Under the pieces are notes generated by a model, which was not told the origin of the DNA, made no database searches, and saw only the letters and a list, made by a program, of their open reading frames with translations. From assembly GCA_003527885.1 (NCBI GenBank), contig DPWB01000164.1:1-6889 (forward strand): a DNA stretch of 6,889 nt, read 5' to 3'. This document shows, in pieces, positions 1 through 6,889 of this stretch. A program made the position numbers and the translations under genes. Position 1 is the first letter of the stretch; each line of letters begins with the position of its first letter. This DNA is from Candidatus Competibacteraceae bacterium (GTDB taxonomy: Bacteria; Pseudomonadota; Gammaproteobacteria; Competibacterales; Competibacteraceae).

Positions 1-94
1 CGTGCGCTCGGATATGTGTATATTTTTTCAAGCAGAAGACGGCATACGAGATCTAGTACGGTCTCGTGGGCTCGGAGATGTGTATAAGAGACAG
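1..94. other. Illumina Nextera P7/i7 adapter (non-genomic artefact)
   Basis: Bases 29-52 match the Illumina P7 flow-cell sequence. Bases 53-60 (CTAGTACG) match a Nextera i7 index, which I recall as N702. Bases 61-75 are the Nextera read-2 linker, and bases 76-94 are the 19-bp Tn5 mosaic end AGATGTGTATAAGAGACAG. Bases 7-22 look like a damaged second copy of the linker/mosaic-end junction, with one mismatch, followed by a T run. This is library-construction sequence left at a contig end and should be trimmed. The Tn5 mosaic end here is not a natural transposon. The first genomic base is 95. Confidence 0.97.
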
Positions 95-878
95 ATATAG
101 AACTAGCAGTGATTTCTTTATGCTCCGCTAGAAATTGCAGAACCTTACCCTTGCAAGTATTCTGAATGATAATCCGCTTGAATGCGAACTCATCATCTCC
201 CGAAGTTCTCGCTAGTTCTGATAATTTAAAGAGTAATGGAGCGTGGTCTGCAAACACATTAGTGCTTACAGTGTGATGTGCCGATTGATTTTTCATTCTA
301 GGGGTCATGCTAGGATCGAGCTCAACTAAAAGTTGATCGTTGCGCCGCGACAAAAACTCGGGTTCAGGAGGCACATTTTCTTCAGCGTTCAATAGAGAAG
401 CTAGGGAAGGCTCGGTTTCAACCTGCTTAGAAAATAGACGCCTATCATAGTACCAAAGCTCCGCACAGTTACTTGGATCGCTCGCTGTAGCAAAATAGAC
501 TGCAATCCAAAAACTTGAAGTCCAGTCAAGCAAGCGGGTCTGAATTTCATAGTGTTGCATCACACTAAGGCAACGTAGATCGTACCCATTTTCAATACGT
601 ACGGGCGATGGCATGTCAGAACTGCGTTCGACCAGTTTCGCATAGTGCTTACGAAACTCTTTAATCAACGTCCGTTCAATGATTTCGGCCGTACCTACCG
701 AATTGCGTGAAAACTGCCGGCAGAAAGAGGGAGTTAGTTGCCGAAACTCCTGTGGCTGACCTCGAAATGCGATTTTAATTTTCGGATCACGTATTTGATC
801 TTGCTTGAAACTTTCGGCAAGGTCGATAAGTTCAGCAACAGAAGTTACGCTGCTTTGGGTAATTGCGTCTATATCCAT
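95..878 (-). CDS. FRG-domain protein, 3' end missing (cut by adapter)
   Basis: The frame starts with ATG at 878 and stays open for 261 codons to the genomic edge at 95; no genomic stop is present. It continues open only through the adapter, so the true C-terminus is unknown. The translation carries the hallmarks of the FRG domain: F-R-G-Q at residues 38-41, M-Q-H-Y at 107-110, then T-R-L-L-D-W-T at 114-120 and a hydrophobic V-Y-F-A strand at 127-130. No signal peptide or membrane segment is visible. FRG domains have no firmly established biochemical activity that I know of, and they often occur in accessory or mobile regions. A weak ribosome site (GAGGG) lies 9 bases before the ATG. The gene is co-directional with the PurA-like gene, 79 bases downstream of it. 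Its codon use is much more AT-rich than its neighbours, suggesting recent acquisition. Family assignment is fairly sure; function is unknown. Confidence 0.82.
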
Positions 879-928
879 TCCAAAATACCCTCAAAATTAC
901 TCAAAAATTGATTTTAAATTGTGATCGG

Positions 929-942
929 CTACGGTCCCGTAG
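929..942. repeat. Short perfect inverted repeat between PurA-like and FRG genes
   Basis: The 14 bases read CTACGG-TC-CCGTAG: six paired bases on each side of a 2-base centre, or a 5-bp stem with a 4-base loop if folded as RNA. It lies 15 bases past the PurA-like stop codon and about 50 bases before the FRG start. No T run follows it on the minus strand, so it is a poor intrinsic terminator. It could be a protein-binding dyad for the FRG promoter or chance. Confidence 0.35.
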
Positions 943-957
943 TTACAAAAACCATGC

Positions 958-2169
958 TTACCTGGATATGATTAGTTTCTGATCTAGCCCAAACCCATGC
1001 AATACTTCATCTGCCTCCACAGCCTCTGCCAACGTTGCAACAAATTCACCAACAGCCATCTGCTTCGGTACTCCATCTCTGAAATACGTGATCTTGTCCT
1101 GCACCTGATCCAAACAGGTCACCGCCAATCTTGGCTTGATCGCCAATCCCGGCAACCGCTCCGCCTCCGCCAAATCCCCTGCGATGGCATCCCGCAGCAC
1201 ATCCAAATCCAGCCACCCAAACCGCAACGCGCCTTGCCAATCGTTCGGAATATTGGTGGCGTCCACGATGCCAGGGTAGGGTTTTTCCGGCACTTCATGC
1301 GGCAGTGGCCCCGCGCCATGTCGCGTCGTGTAAGCCCGCGTGACGTAGGTCACTTCAAGCTGAGTTAAAGCCAACTCCGCCGCCAGCGCCAGCACATTGC
1401 GAAGGCCGGTATTGGAGCGGGTGACATACGGAAAAAAGCCGCGATCCTGGTCGAGCAACAGACCTTGCGCGCCCTCGAACAGCAATGGCCGTCCGCGCGT
1501 CCCCGCCTGAATCTCCGCTACGGTCACCCCTCGCAGAAAGCGGCCCACGTCTTCGATGAAGCGTTCCAGAACGCCATCCGACAACAACAGGCCCGCATTT
1601 CGATCAACGGCGCCTGCAAACCCCAACCGAGCCAGCCGCGCGGGCGCGTACTCGCGACGGATCGCATCCAGCTTGTCGGCAAGCACCGCCCGCTCCGCCA
1701 AATCCGCCACGGTCAAGGCATAAGCCGGCCTCAGGTTGCGCTCGATGGTCTCGCCGAAACCGATGCCGCAACTGCCGTGCCGCTCCGCGCCCCGCTCCCG
1801 CTCCACGATCTGATTGATCATCATGTCGTAAGGCGTCGTCACCGGGCTTTGCGGATCGACATAAACCGCCGGTGGTACGCCCTTGCCCGCCAAGCTCTCG
1901 ATTTCCCGCAGAAACAGAATCGGGTTAGAGACGAAAAACCGCGATAGAAAAGTCGCCGCGCCGACGAACGCACCGCTGCCGACGTGGCTGAACACATGGC
2001 GCACGCCTTCCGGCGTCACCACGGTATGCCCGGCCTGCGCGCCGCCGTTGAAGCGGATGACGATGCCCTCGTCGCCGACTCGCGCCGCGTAATAGTCGAT
2101 CAGGCGACCCTTGCCCTCGTCGCCGAACTGCGCGCCGATCACCACCTGGGCGGTGTTGTGCAAAGCCAT
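958..2169 (-). CDS. Divergent adenylosuccinate synthetase-like protein (PurA family)
   Basis: The 403-residue protein belongs to the PurA family, whose classical members use GTP, IMP and aspartate to make adenylosuccinate. Seen directly: the P-loop-like G-D-E-G-K-G at 16-21 with the catalytic Asp (D17, E. coli D13); N-G-G-A-Q-A-G-H-T at 41-49 with the catalytic His (H48, E. coli H41); F-E-G-A-Q-G at 231-236; P-Y-V-T-R-S-N-T at 247-254; T-R-H-G-A-G-P at 282-288; and G-W-L-D at 318-321. Two things are odd. The aspartate-binding loop, T-T-G-R-R-R-R in E. coli, is replaced by residues around 306-317 (N-I-P-N-D-W-Q-G-A-L-R-F), keeping one arginine. The protein also ends at I-I-S-R, where classical enzymes continue with S-T-G-P-D-R and a tail. 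It is shorter than the usual roughly 430 residues. GGGAG lies upstream of the ATG at a suitable distance. It is the third gene of the J-domain/vWA operon, 64 bases after the vWA stop. It is probably not the housekeeping purA, and its substrate may differ. Confidence 0.85.
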   Translation of the reverse strand: MALHNTAQVVIGAQFGDEGKGRLIDYYAARVGDEGIVIRFNGGAQAGHTVVTPEGVRHVFSHVGSGAFVGAATFLSRFFVSNPILFLREIESLAGKGVPPAVYVDPQSPVTTPYDMMINQIVERERGAERHGSCGIGFGETIERNLRPAYALTVADLAERAVLADKLDAIRREYAPARLARLGFAGAVDRNAGLLLSDGVLERFIEDVGRFLRGVTVAEIQAGTRGRPLLFEGAQGLLLDQDRGFFPYVTRSNTGLRNVLALAAELALTQLEVTYVTRAYTTRHGAGPLPHEVPEKPYPGIVDATNIPNDWQGALRFGWLDLDVLRDAIAGDLAEAERLPGLAIKPRLAVTCLDQVQDKITYFRDGVPKQMAVGEFVATLAEAVEADEVLHGFGLDQKLIISR

Positions 2170-2233
2170 GACGCTGCTCCCGACCGCCGCTCTCGCCCGT
2201 CCATGAGCGAGCGCAACGGCCTACGGTAAGGAC

Positions 2234-3148
2234 TCAAAACCGCACCACGCCTGCGGTGGGATTCCGGCTTGCGGCCAGCGCGCCCACGGCCCGCTGCACC
2301 ACCAGCGCGGTCTGCTGGCTCCAGCTCTTGACCACTTGGTTCCGGTCGCGGCCTTCGTTGACCTCGATGGCGGAGACGATGACCTCCGCCAGCTTGGTGT
2401 GATCCGACAGACCGATGACGCGCTGGCCCAGCAGGTCGGTCCAGCGGTCGCGCACCCCGCGCGGGTCGTGGCGGGCGTGCGAACCTTCCTCCACGATGAC
2501 GTGAAAGACGTGGTACATCCGGCTCACCAGCGTCAGCAGTTCGCGGGACTTGAAATCCCGTTGCGGCGGATCGCCGAGAAAGCGGGTGATCGCCGTTCCC
2601 GGCAAATCCAGCGGCGGCTCCTCGTCGCCCACCGTGAACAGATAACCCTTCTTGCCGCGCTTCTCGAAACAGTCGATGGCGGTGTGCAGCGCGGCGAAAT
2701 ACCACGGCAGGGTGTAGGACTCGCAGGAGTTGCCGCCGCCGCCCTTCTCCAACCACAGCCGTTCCAGTTGCCGGGCGATGCGGATGTCGGCCTCGAACTG
2801 GGTCACCTGCAACGGGGCCTGATCGCACAGCACATCGCCGATGCCCATGCACAGGATATGCGGGTCGGAAACCGGCTTGCGGGCCAGGATCTCCTCGACC
2901 ATGGTGCCGAGGCCCTGGCGCGCCAGCGCATCGGCGATCATCCCCATCGAGCCGGTCACATCCAGCCCGACGATGATGGCGGTGGATGCCGGGTTCAGGT
3001 CGGAATCGCGCGATTCGCGCAGCGCGACCCCGAACGGGTTCAGGTCTTGGTCGATCCCCCGCGCCGCGAACACGGCGTCGGTGGCTTTGCCGGCGGTCGA
3101 AGCGGCATAGGCGCTCCAATCGGCGGGATTCCAACGTGCGGTACCCAT
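2234..3148 (-). CDS. von Willebrand factor A (vWA) domain protein with MIDAS motif
   Basis: The 304-residue protein has no visible signal peptide or membrane segment and so is probably cytoplasmic. A vWA domain begins near residue 56: strand A-I-I-V-G-L leads into D63-V-T-G-S67, a D-x-T-x-S version of the metal-ion-dependent adhesion site. Further fold elements follow: H-I-L-C-M-G-I-G-D at 97-105, a glycine stretch G-G-G-G-N-S-C-E-S-Y at 136-145, and G-Y-L-F-T-V-G-D-E-E at 168-177, which resembles the strand supplying the other metal-site acidic residue. Such domains usually scaffold metal-dependent protein complexes. The ATG has a strong ribosome site (AAGGAG) a few bases upstream. Only 21 bases separate it from the stop of the J-domain gene, so the two are surely cotranscribed. 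The N-terminal 55 residues resemble nothing I recognise. The likely partner is the kinase-like protein upstream, by analogy with bacterial vWA-kinase pairs such as TerY-type systems; that is inference. Confidence 0.85.
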   Translation of the reverse strand: MGTARWNPADWSAYAASTAGKATDAVFAARGIDQDLNPFGVALRESRDSDLNPASTAIIVGLDVTGSMGMIADALARQGLGTMVEEILARKPVSDPHILCMGIGDVLCDQAPLQVTQFEADIRIARQLERLWLEKGGGGNSCESYTLPWYFAALHTAIDCFEKRGKKGYLFTVGDEEPPLDLPGTAITRFLGDPPQRDFKSRELLTLVSRMYHVFHVIVEEGSHARHDPRGVRDRWTDLLGQRVIGLSDHTKLAEVIVSAIEVNEGRDRNQVVKSWSQQTALVVQRAVGALAASRNPTAGVVRF

Positions 3149-3169
3149 GAGATTCTCCTTCTTGGTCGA

Positions 3170-4210
3170 TCAGTACAGTTCTGCAACATTCACGTCCAGC
3201 TTCACGAACCGGCGTTCACCGAAGCTGTCCTTCAGCACCCGCTCCATCCAGGTCCGATAATCGCGGACGGCGCAACCGTCCGCCGGCCGCCGCAACCAGT
3301 CGATCATCGGTGGCGGCGCGGCGTTTTCGCGGGCCAGCCGCGCGCCGCTGGCATCGCCCAGCAGTTCCCGCCCCAGCGCCCGAATCAATTCCAGATCGGT
3401 CCGGCGATCACCGCGCCGGTATTCCAGCACCTCAAGCGGCGCGTGGCGCACGGTGGCGGCCGGCGCGGCCAACATCGGTGCACCCTGGCGCACCGTGTAC
3501 CACCAACCACCGAGTAAGGCCCCGCCGTGCTGGGACGGCGACACGAACCAGCTGTCGAGCGCGATGGCGTTGTGCGCCAGTTGCGCGTACTCCAGATAAC
3601 AGGCCAAGTTCAGCAAGGCACTGACGATCCAGGCCACATGGCGGGCGTCCATCCGCCCGCCGAGATGGTCGAACAGAGCGCGCAGCGGCACTTGGTCGGC
3701 GGTCTTGCGCAACACCAGCACGCAACCGCCTTCGGTTTCGAAATGGCGGATGATGTCCGGCAGACCGCGCCCGACTTCGGCCGCCATCCGGGCATCGGCG
3801 CACGGCAAGCGGTCGAGCGTCTGGAGCGCGTTCTCAAACAAATCCGCATATTCTTTTTCGAGGATATAGGCGGCGATTTCCTGGCCGACGAACAGCCGGC
3901 CCAGTTCGAAGGCCCGTTCCTGGCGATAGCGGATTTTGTAGCGCGCGCCATCGCACGCCCGCAGTTCCAGCAGACCGGGCGTTTGCCGGATGCCGCCCCG
4001 CCGCTTTCGCGCCGCCGCCTCGTACAGCCGGTTGACGTGCTGGAACACCTCGGCCGTGCCGCGTTCCGGGCAGCGATCCGGGTGCCAGCGCGCCGCCAGC
4101 GCCCGGAATTGCTGTTTCGCGGCTTCTTCATCGCCGCTGAATAGGCGTTCCGGTTCGGTCAGCCCGATAGCCAACAGCATCCGGGCGGTCAACAGGGTCA
4201 CGTCGCTCAT
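3170..4210 (-). CDS. J-domain protein with C-terminal kinase-like (pseudokinase) domain
   Basis: Starting at the third of three in-frame ATGs (4225, 4216, 4210) gives 346 residues. I chose 4210 because GGAGG lies 8 bases before it, while the upstream ATGs overlap or precede that ribosome site. Residues 8-70 are a DnaJ-type J domain: helix II is rich in K/R/F and ends in W-H-P-D-R (42-46), with the H-P-D needed to stimulate Hsp70 ATPase. From about 85 the protein resembles a degenerate protein kinase. It has a hinge-like V-L-V-L-R-K (164-169), a long helix at 189-210, L-A-H-N-A-I-A-L-D at the catalytic-loop position (H213, but no catalytic Asp in H-R-D), G-G-W at 234-236 where D-F-G belongs, A-P-L-E at 257-260 like A-P-E, and T-D-L-E-L-I-R-A-L-G-R-E-L-L-G at 271-285 like helix F. 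No obvious ATP-anchoring lysine was found. It is first in the operon, so it may recruit Hsp70 to the vWA/PurA-like partners. The J domain is certain; the kinase fold is a motif-based inference. Confidence 0.8.
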   Translation of the reverse strand: MSDVTLLTARMLLAIGLTEPERLFSGDEEAAKQQFRALAARWHPDRCPERGTAEVFQHVNRLYEAAARKRRGGIRQTPGLLELRACDGARYKIRYRQERAFELGRLFVGQEIAAYILEKEYADLFENALQTLDRLPCADARMAAEVGRGLPDIIRHFETEGGCVLVLRKTADQVPLRALFDHLGGRMDARHVAWIVSALLNLACYLEYAQLAHNAIALDSWFVSPSQHGGALLGGWWYTVRQGAPMLAAPAATVRHAPLEVLEYRRGDRRTDLELIRALGRELLGDASGARLARENAAPPPMIDWLRRPADGCAVRDYRTWMERVLKDSFGERRFVKLDVNVAELY

Positions 4211-4245
4211 CACCATCACCTCCATGAGCCCAAACCTTAACAGAC

Positions 4246-4273
4246 TTAATTGTATTTTGCAAATAACAATTAA
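4246..4273. promoter_or_regulatory. 28-bp near-palindrome, candidate operator for the divergent operons
   Basis: The arms TTAATTGT (4246-4253) and ACAATTAA (4266-4273) are perfect reverse complements, and the centre TTTGCAAA is also self-complementary. Twelve of 14 base pairs match across the dyad. It lies between the J-domain gene start and the NrtR-type gene start, 36 bases upstream of the J-domain ATG. On the minus strand it contains TACAAT, a plausible -10 box, so a bound regulator would block the operon promoter. Its size and symmetry suit a dimeric winged-helix regulator, most simply the adjacent NrtR-type protein. Confidence 0.6.
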
Positions 4274-4322
4274 ATAATTATTTCATAGACTGTAATTGCA
4301 AAAAATGCTTACAATGATTTTT

Positions 4323-4338
4323 GTTATTTATTAATAAC
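4323..4338. promoter_or_regulatory. 16-bp dyad upstream of the NrtR-type gene
   Basis: GTTATTTATTAATAAC pairs in seven of eight positions. Its left part, TTGTTATTT (4321-4329), is the exact reverse complement of AAATAACAA at 4261-4269 inside the larger palindrome, so the two sites share a half-site in opposite orientation about 60 bases apart. It ends 25 bases before the GTG start of the regulator and could serve autoregulation or DNA looping. The region is AT-rich, so chance symmetry is possible. Confidence 0.4.
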
Positions 4339-4363
4339 ATCAAACCATATCGGAGAGCGGCGC

Positions 4364-5023
4364 GTGGAACAGAACTATCCGCGACCCTGGGTGATGGTGG
4401 ACATCGCGCTGTTCACCATCCGCGACGAACGGCTGTGTTTGATCCTGACCCGGCGCAAGGAGCCGCCGTTCGAAGGCCTGCACGCGCTACCGGGCGGTTT
4501 TGTCCACATCCAGGAAGACACCGATGCCGAAGCGGCAGCCCGGCGGGTGATTCGCGGCAAGATCGGTTTCGACGCGCCTTATCTGGAGCAGTTGTACACC
4601 TTCTCCGGCGCGGCCCGCGACCCGCGCGGCTGGTCGGTCAGCGTGGCGTATTACGCGCTGATTCCGTGGTCGCTGCTGGCGCGGAGCACATCCGCCGAAG
4701 CCTTTGCGGTGGAGGCACTGCCGCCGCTGCCCTTCGACCACCCCCGGATCGTGGCCAAAGCGGTAGAACGCCTGCGCGGCAAGGCGACCTATTCATCCTT
4801 GCCCGCTTTTCTGCTGCCGGCGGAATTCACCATGAACGACCTGCACCGCATCTACGAACAAACCATCGGCGCGCGGCTGGACAAGGCATCGTTCCGCCAC
4901 AAGATTCTGGAGCAGGACATCATCGAGGAAATCCCTGGCCGGTTTCGCACCGGCGCGCACCGTCCGGCCCAGCTTTACCGGCTGTCGAGCAAGGCGCTTA
5001 CCGCGTTCGAGCGCAAGATCTGA
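4364..5023 (+). CDS. NrtR-type transcriptional regulator (degenerate Nudix domain plus winged helix)
   Basis: The 219-residue protein starts at GTG with GGAG 8 bases upstream. Residues 8-100 form a Nudix-like domain: L-P-G-G-F-V at 42-47 and the family signature L-E-Q-L-Y-T-F at 74-80, with R-D-P-R-G at 85-89 and S-V-A-Y-Y-A-L at 93-99, typical of NrtR proteins. The Nudix box is dead: where hydrolases have R-E-U-x-E-E-x-G, this has R61-V-I-R-G-K-I-G68, so the metal-binding glutamates are gone. The C-terminal part (about 145-219) looks like the NrtR winged helix, with S-F-R-H-K-I-L at 176-182 and R-P-A-Q-L-Y-R-L at 200-207. Known NrtR proteins repress NAD-metabolism genes and release DNA on binding ADP-ribose or related compounds. 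Here it is divergent from the J-domain/vWA/PurA-like operon, which is its likely target. Family assignment is strong; the target and ligand are inferred. Confidence 0.88.
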   Translation: MEQNYPRPWVMVDIALFTIRDERLCLILTRRKEPPFEGLHALPGGFVHIQEDTDAEAAARRVIRGKIGFDAPYLEQLYTFSGAARDPRGWSVSVAYYALIPWSLLARSTSAEAFAVEALPPLPFDHPRIVAKAVERLRGKATYSSLPAFLLPAEFTMNDLHRIYEQTIGARLDKASFRHKILEQDIIEEIPGRFRTGAHRPAQLYRLSSKALTAFERKI

Positions 5024-5025
5024 GA

Positions 5026-5039
5026 CCGGCCCGCGCCGG
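5026..5039 (+). terminator. Small GC-rich stem-loop after the NrtR-type gene
   Basis: CCGGC-CCGC-GCCGG forms a 5-bp stem with a 4-base loop, two bases after the stop codon, in the 52-base gap between two convergent genes. No T run follows, so it is at best a weak or factor-assisted terminator. Confidence 0.3.
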
Positions 5040-5075
5040 AAAGCGCGGAACCCGCTGAGGAGCTACCTCCGCCGC

Positions 5076-5540
5076 TCAAGCCAGCGGCAAGGCGGTTTTC
5101 CGGCACACCGTCCTCAGCGCGAAGCTGGACCGCAGGCTGGCCACACCCGGCAAGCGCGATAAATAGGTTCGGTGAATCCGCTCGAAATCCACCACATCGG
5201 CGGCGATCACCCGCACCATGTAATCCGGCACGCCCGCCATCAAGTAGCACTCCATGATCTCGGGGCATTCCGTCACGGCGCGCTCGAAGGCGTCCAACAT
5301 CTCGTCGTTCTGGTTGACCAAGGTAATCTCGACGAAAATGTTGGTCGGCTTGCCGATGGCCCGCTGGCTCAACAGCATCCGATAGCCTTCGATCAAACCC
5401 TCTTCCTCCAGCCGCTTGACCCTGCGCAGGCAAGCCGACGGCGATAGATTGACCCGTTCGGCCACTTCGGCGTTGCTCATCCGACCATCCGCTTGCAGCA
5501 GCACCAAAATCTGCCGGTCGGTGCGATCCAGTTCGATCAT
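5076..5540 (-). CDS. Lrp/AsnC-family transcriptional regulator
   Basis: The ATG at 5540 gives 154 residues beginning M-I-E-L-D-R-T-D-R-Q-I-L, the usual family N-terminus. A TTG at 5558 in frame would add six residues and is less likely. Residues about 5-55 form the winged helix-turn-helix (S-N-A-E-V-A-E-R-V-N-L-S at 22-33, then the recognition helix S-A-C-L-R-R-V-K-R-L-E). Residues about 65-140 are the RAM effector-binding domain, with G-V-P-D-Y at 103-107 matching the conserved G-x-x-D-Y amino-acid-sensing region. These proteins form octamers or similar assemblies and respond to amino acids. The gene is divergent from alanine dehydrogenase, the same arrangement as AldR-type activators, so it probably senses alanine or a related amino acid and controls that gene. 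It is convergent with the NrtR-type gene. The exact subfamily cannot be fixed from sequence alone. Confidence 0.92.
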   Translation of the reverse strand: MIELDRTDRQILVLLQADGRMSNAEVAERVNLSPSACLRRVKRLEEEGLIEGYRMLLSQRAIGKPTNIFVEITLVNQNDEMLDAFERAVTECPEIMECYLMAGVPDYMVRVIAADVVDFERIHRTYLSRLPGVASLRSSFALRTVCRKTALPLA

Positions 5541-5583
5541 TGCAATAAAGTTCGCCAAAAGAGTTCAACCGCTCAATAAAATT

Positions 5584-5602
5584 CTGATCAATCGCCGATC
5601 AG
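5584..5602. promoter_or_regulatory. Inverted repeat in the Lrp-ald intergenic region
   Basis: CTGATC (5584-5589) and GATCAG (5597-5602) are perfect reverse complements separated by 7 bases, with an AT-rich stretch between them and the ald start. It sits in the 154-base gap between the divergent Lrp-type and ald genes, where Lrp-family proteins normally bind. It is a candidate operator; Lrp-type sites are loose, so the assignment is tentative. I see no convincing -35/-10 pair for ald, though TATTAT at 5640-5645 could be a -10 box. Confidence 0.4.
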
Positions 5603-5694
5603 CCACAATAATAGCAATACAATTCGATGAAAAAAAACATATTATTTTGACGCTGCCCAAGGGTTGGCAACCACCAAACAAGAGGAAGAACGTC

Positions 5695-6813
<1,119 letters not shown>

Positions 6814-6865
6814 GCGGCGGCAACGGTGGCTCGTTTCAGGGCCATCGCCGGTAACCGGTCAGAGC

Positions 6866-6889
6866 CTCTCGCCCGCCGGCGGGCGAGAG
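6866..6889 (+). terminator. Perfect 24-base palindrome at the window end, possible ald terminator
   Basis: CTCTCGCCCGCC is followed directly by its reverse complement, ending on the last base. As RNA it would form a 10-bp GC-rich stem with a 4-base loop, 52 bases after the ald stop codon. A T run that would prove an intrinsic terminator, if present, lies outside the window. Ending exactly on a perfect palindrome also suggests an assembly break there. Confidence 0.5.

Noticed and set aside
76..94. Tn5 mosaic end as evidence of a transposon
   Set aside because: It is part of the Nextera adapter, joined to P7 and index sequence.
929..942. Intrinsic terminator after the PurA-like gene
   Set aside because: The stem is short and no T run follows on the minus strand, so I list it only as an inverted repeat.
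958..2169. Identity as phage PurZ (Z-genome 2-aminoadenine pathway)
   Set aside because: The catalytic Asp of the G-D-E-G-K-G motif is present, whereas I recall it being substituted in PurZ, and no phage or Z-pathway partner is nearby.
2336..3517. Long plus-strand open frame (393 codons) antisense to the vWA and J-domain genes
   Set aside because: It resembles no family and mirrors GC-rich codons of two convincing genes; such shadows are common at this GC content.
4321..5058. Overlapping plus-strand frame of 245 codons
   Set aside because: It is an arginine/proline-rich shadow of the NrtR-type gene, whose protein has clear family motifs in the other frame.
5416..5694. N-terminal extension of alanine dehydrogenase
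   Set aside because: It overlaps the divergent Lrp-type gene, and the canonical start with a ribosome site is at 5695.

Overview
The window looks like one short metagenome or draft-genome contig from a GC-rich proteobacterium. The gammaproteobacterial impression (something like the Competibacter group) rests only on the general look of the proteins and is a low-confidence guess. The first 94 bases are not biological: they are an Illumina Nextera P7/i7 adapter. The last 24 bases are a perfect palindrome that runs to the final base. Both ends therefore look like assembly ends.

Layout. Bases 95-878 hold the 5' part of a minus-strand gene for an FRG-domain protein, cut off by the adapter. It lies in DNA that is clearly more AT-rich than the rest. 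Next come three minus-strand genes, read from 4210 down to 958, that look like one operon: a J-domain protein with a C-terminal kinase-like (probably pseudokinase) domain, a von Willebrand A (vWA) protein with a MIDAS motif, and a divergent, short adenylosuccinate synthetase (PurA-like) protein. Divergent from this operon, on the plus strand, is a gene for an NrtR-type regulator (catalytically degenerate Nudix domain plus winged helix). The shared AT-rich promoter region (4211-4363) contains a striking 28-bp near-palindrome and a second 16-bp dyad, which are good operator candidates. The right part is ordinary: an Lrp/AsnC-family regulator on the minus strand, divergent from a complete alanine dehydrogenase gene (ald) with all catalytic residues.

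How the genes may work together. The right-hand pair is a standard amino-acid module in which the Lrp-type protein probably controls ald. The left-hand module is the interesting part. A NrtR-type regulator (family members sense ADP-ribose or related NAD metabolites) sits back to back with a J-domain/pseudokinase, a vWA protein and a PurA homologue whose aspartate-binding loop is not the classical arginine-rich one. This set matches no pathway I can name. I infer an NAD/ADP-ribose-responsive stress or conflict module that includes a nucleotide-modifying ligase. The FRG gene downstream, in foreign-looking DNA, may be a separate acquired cargo gene.
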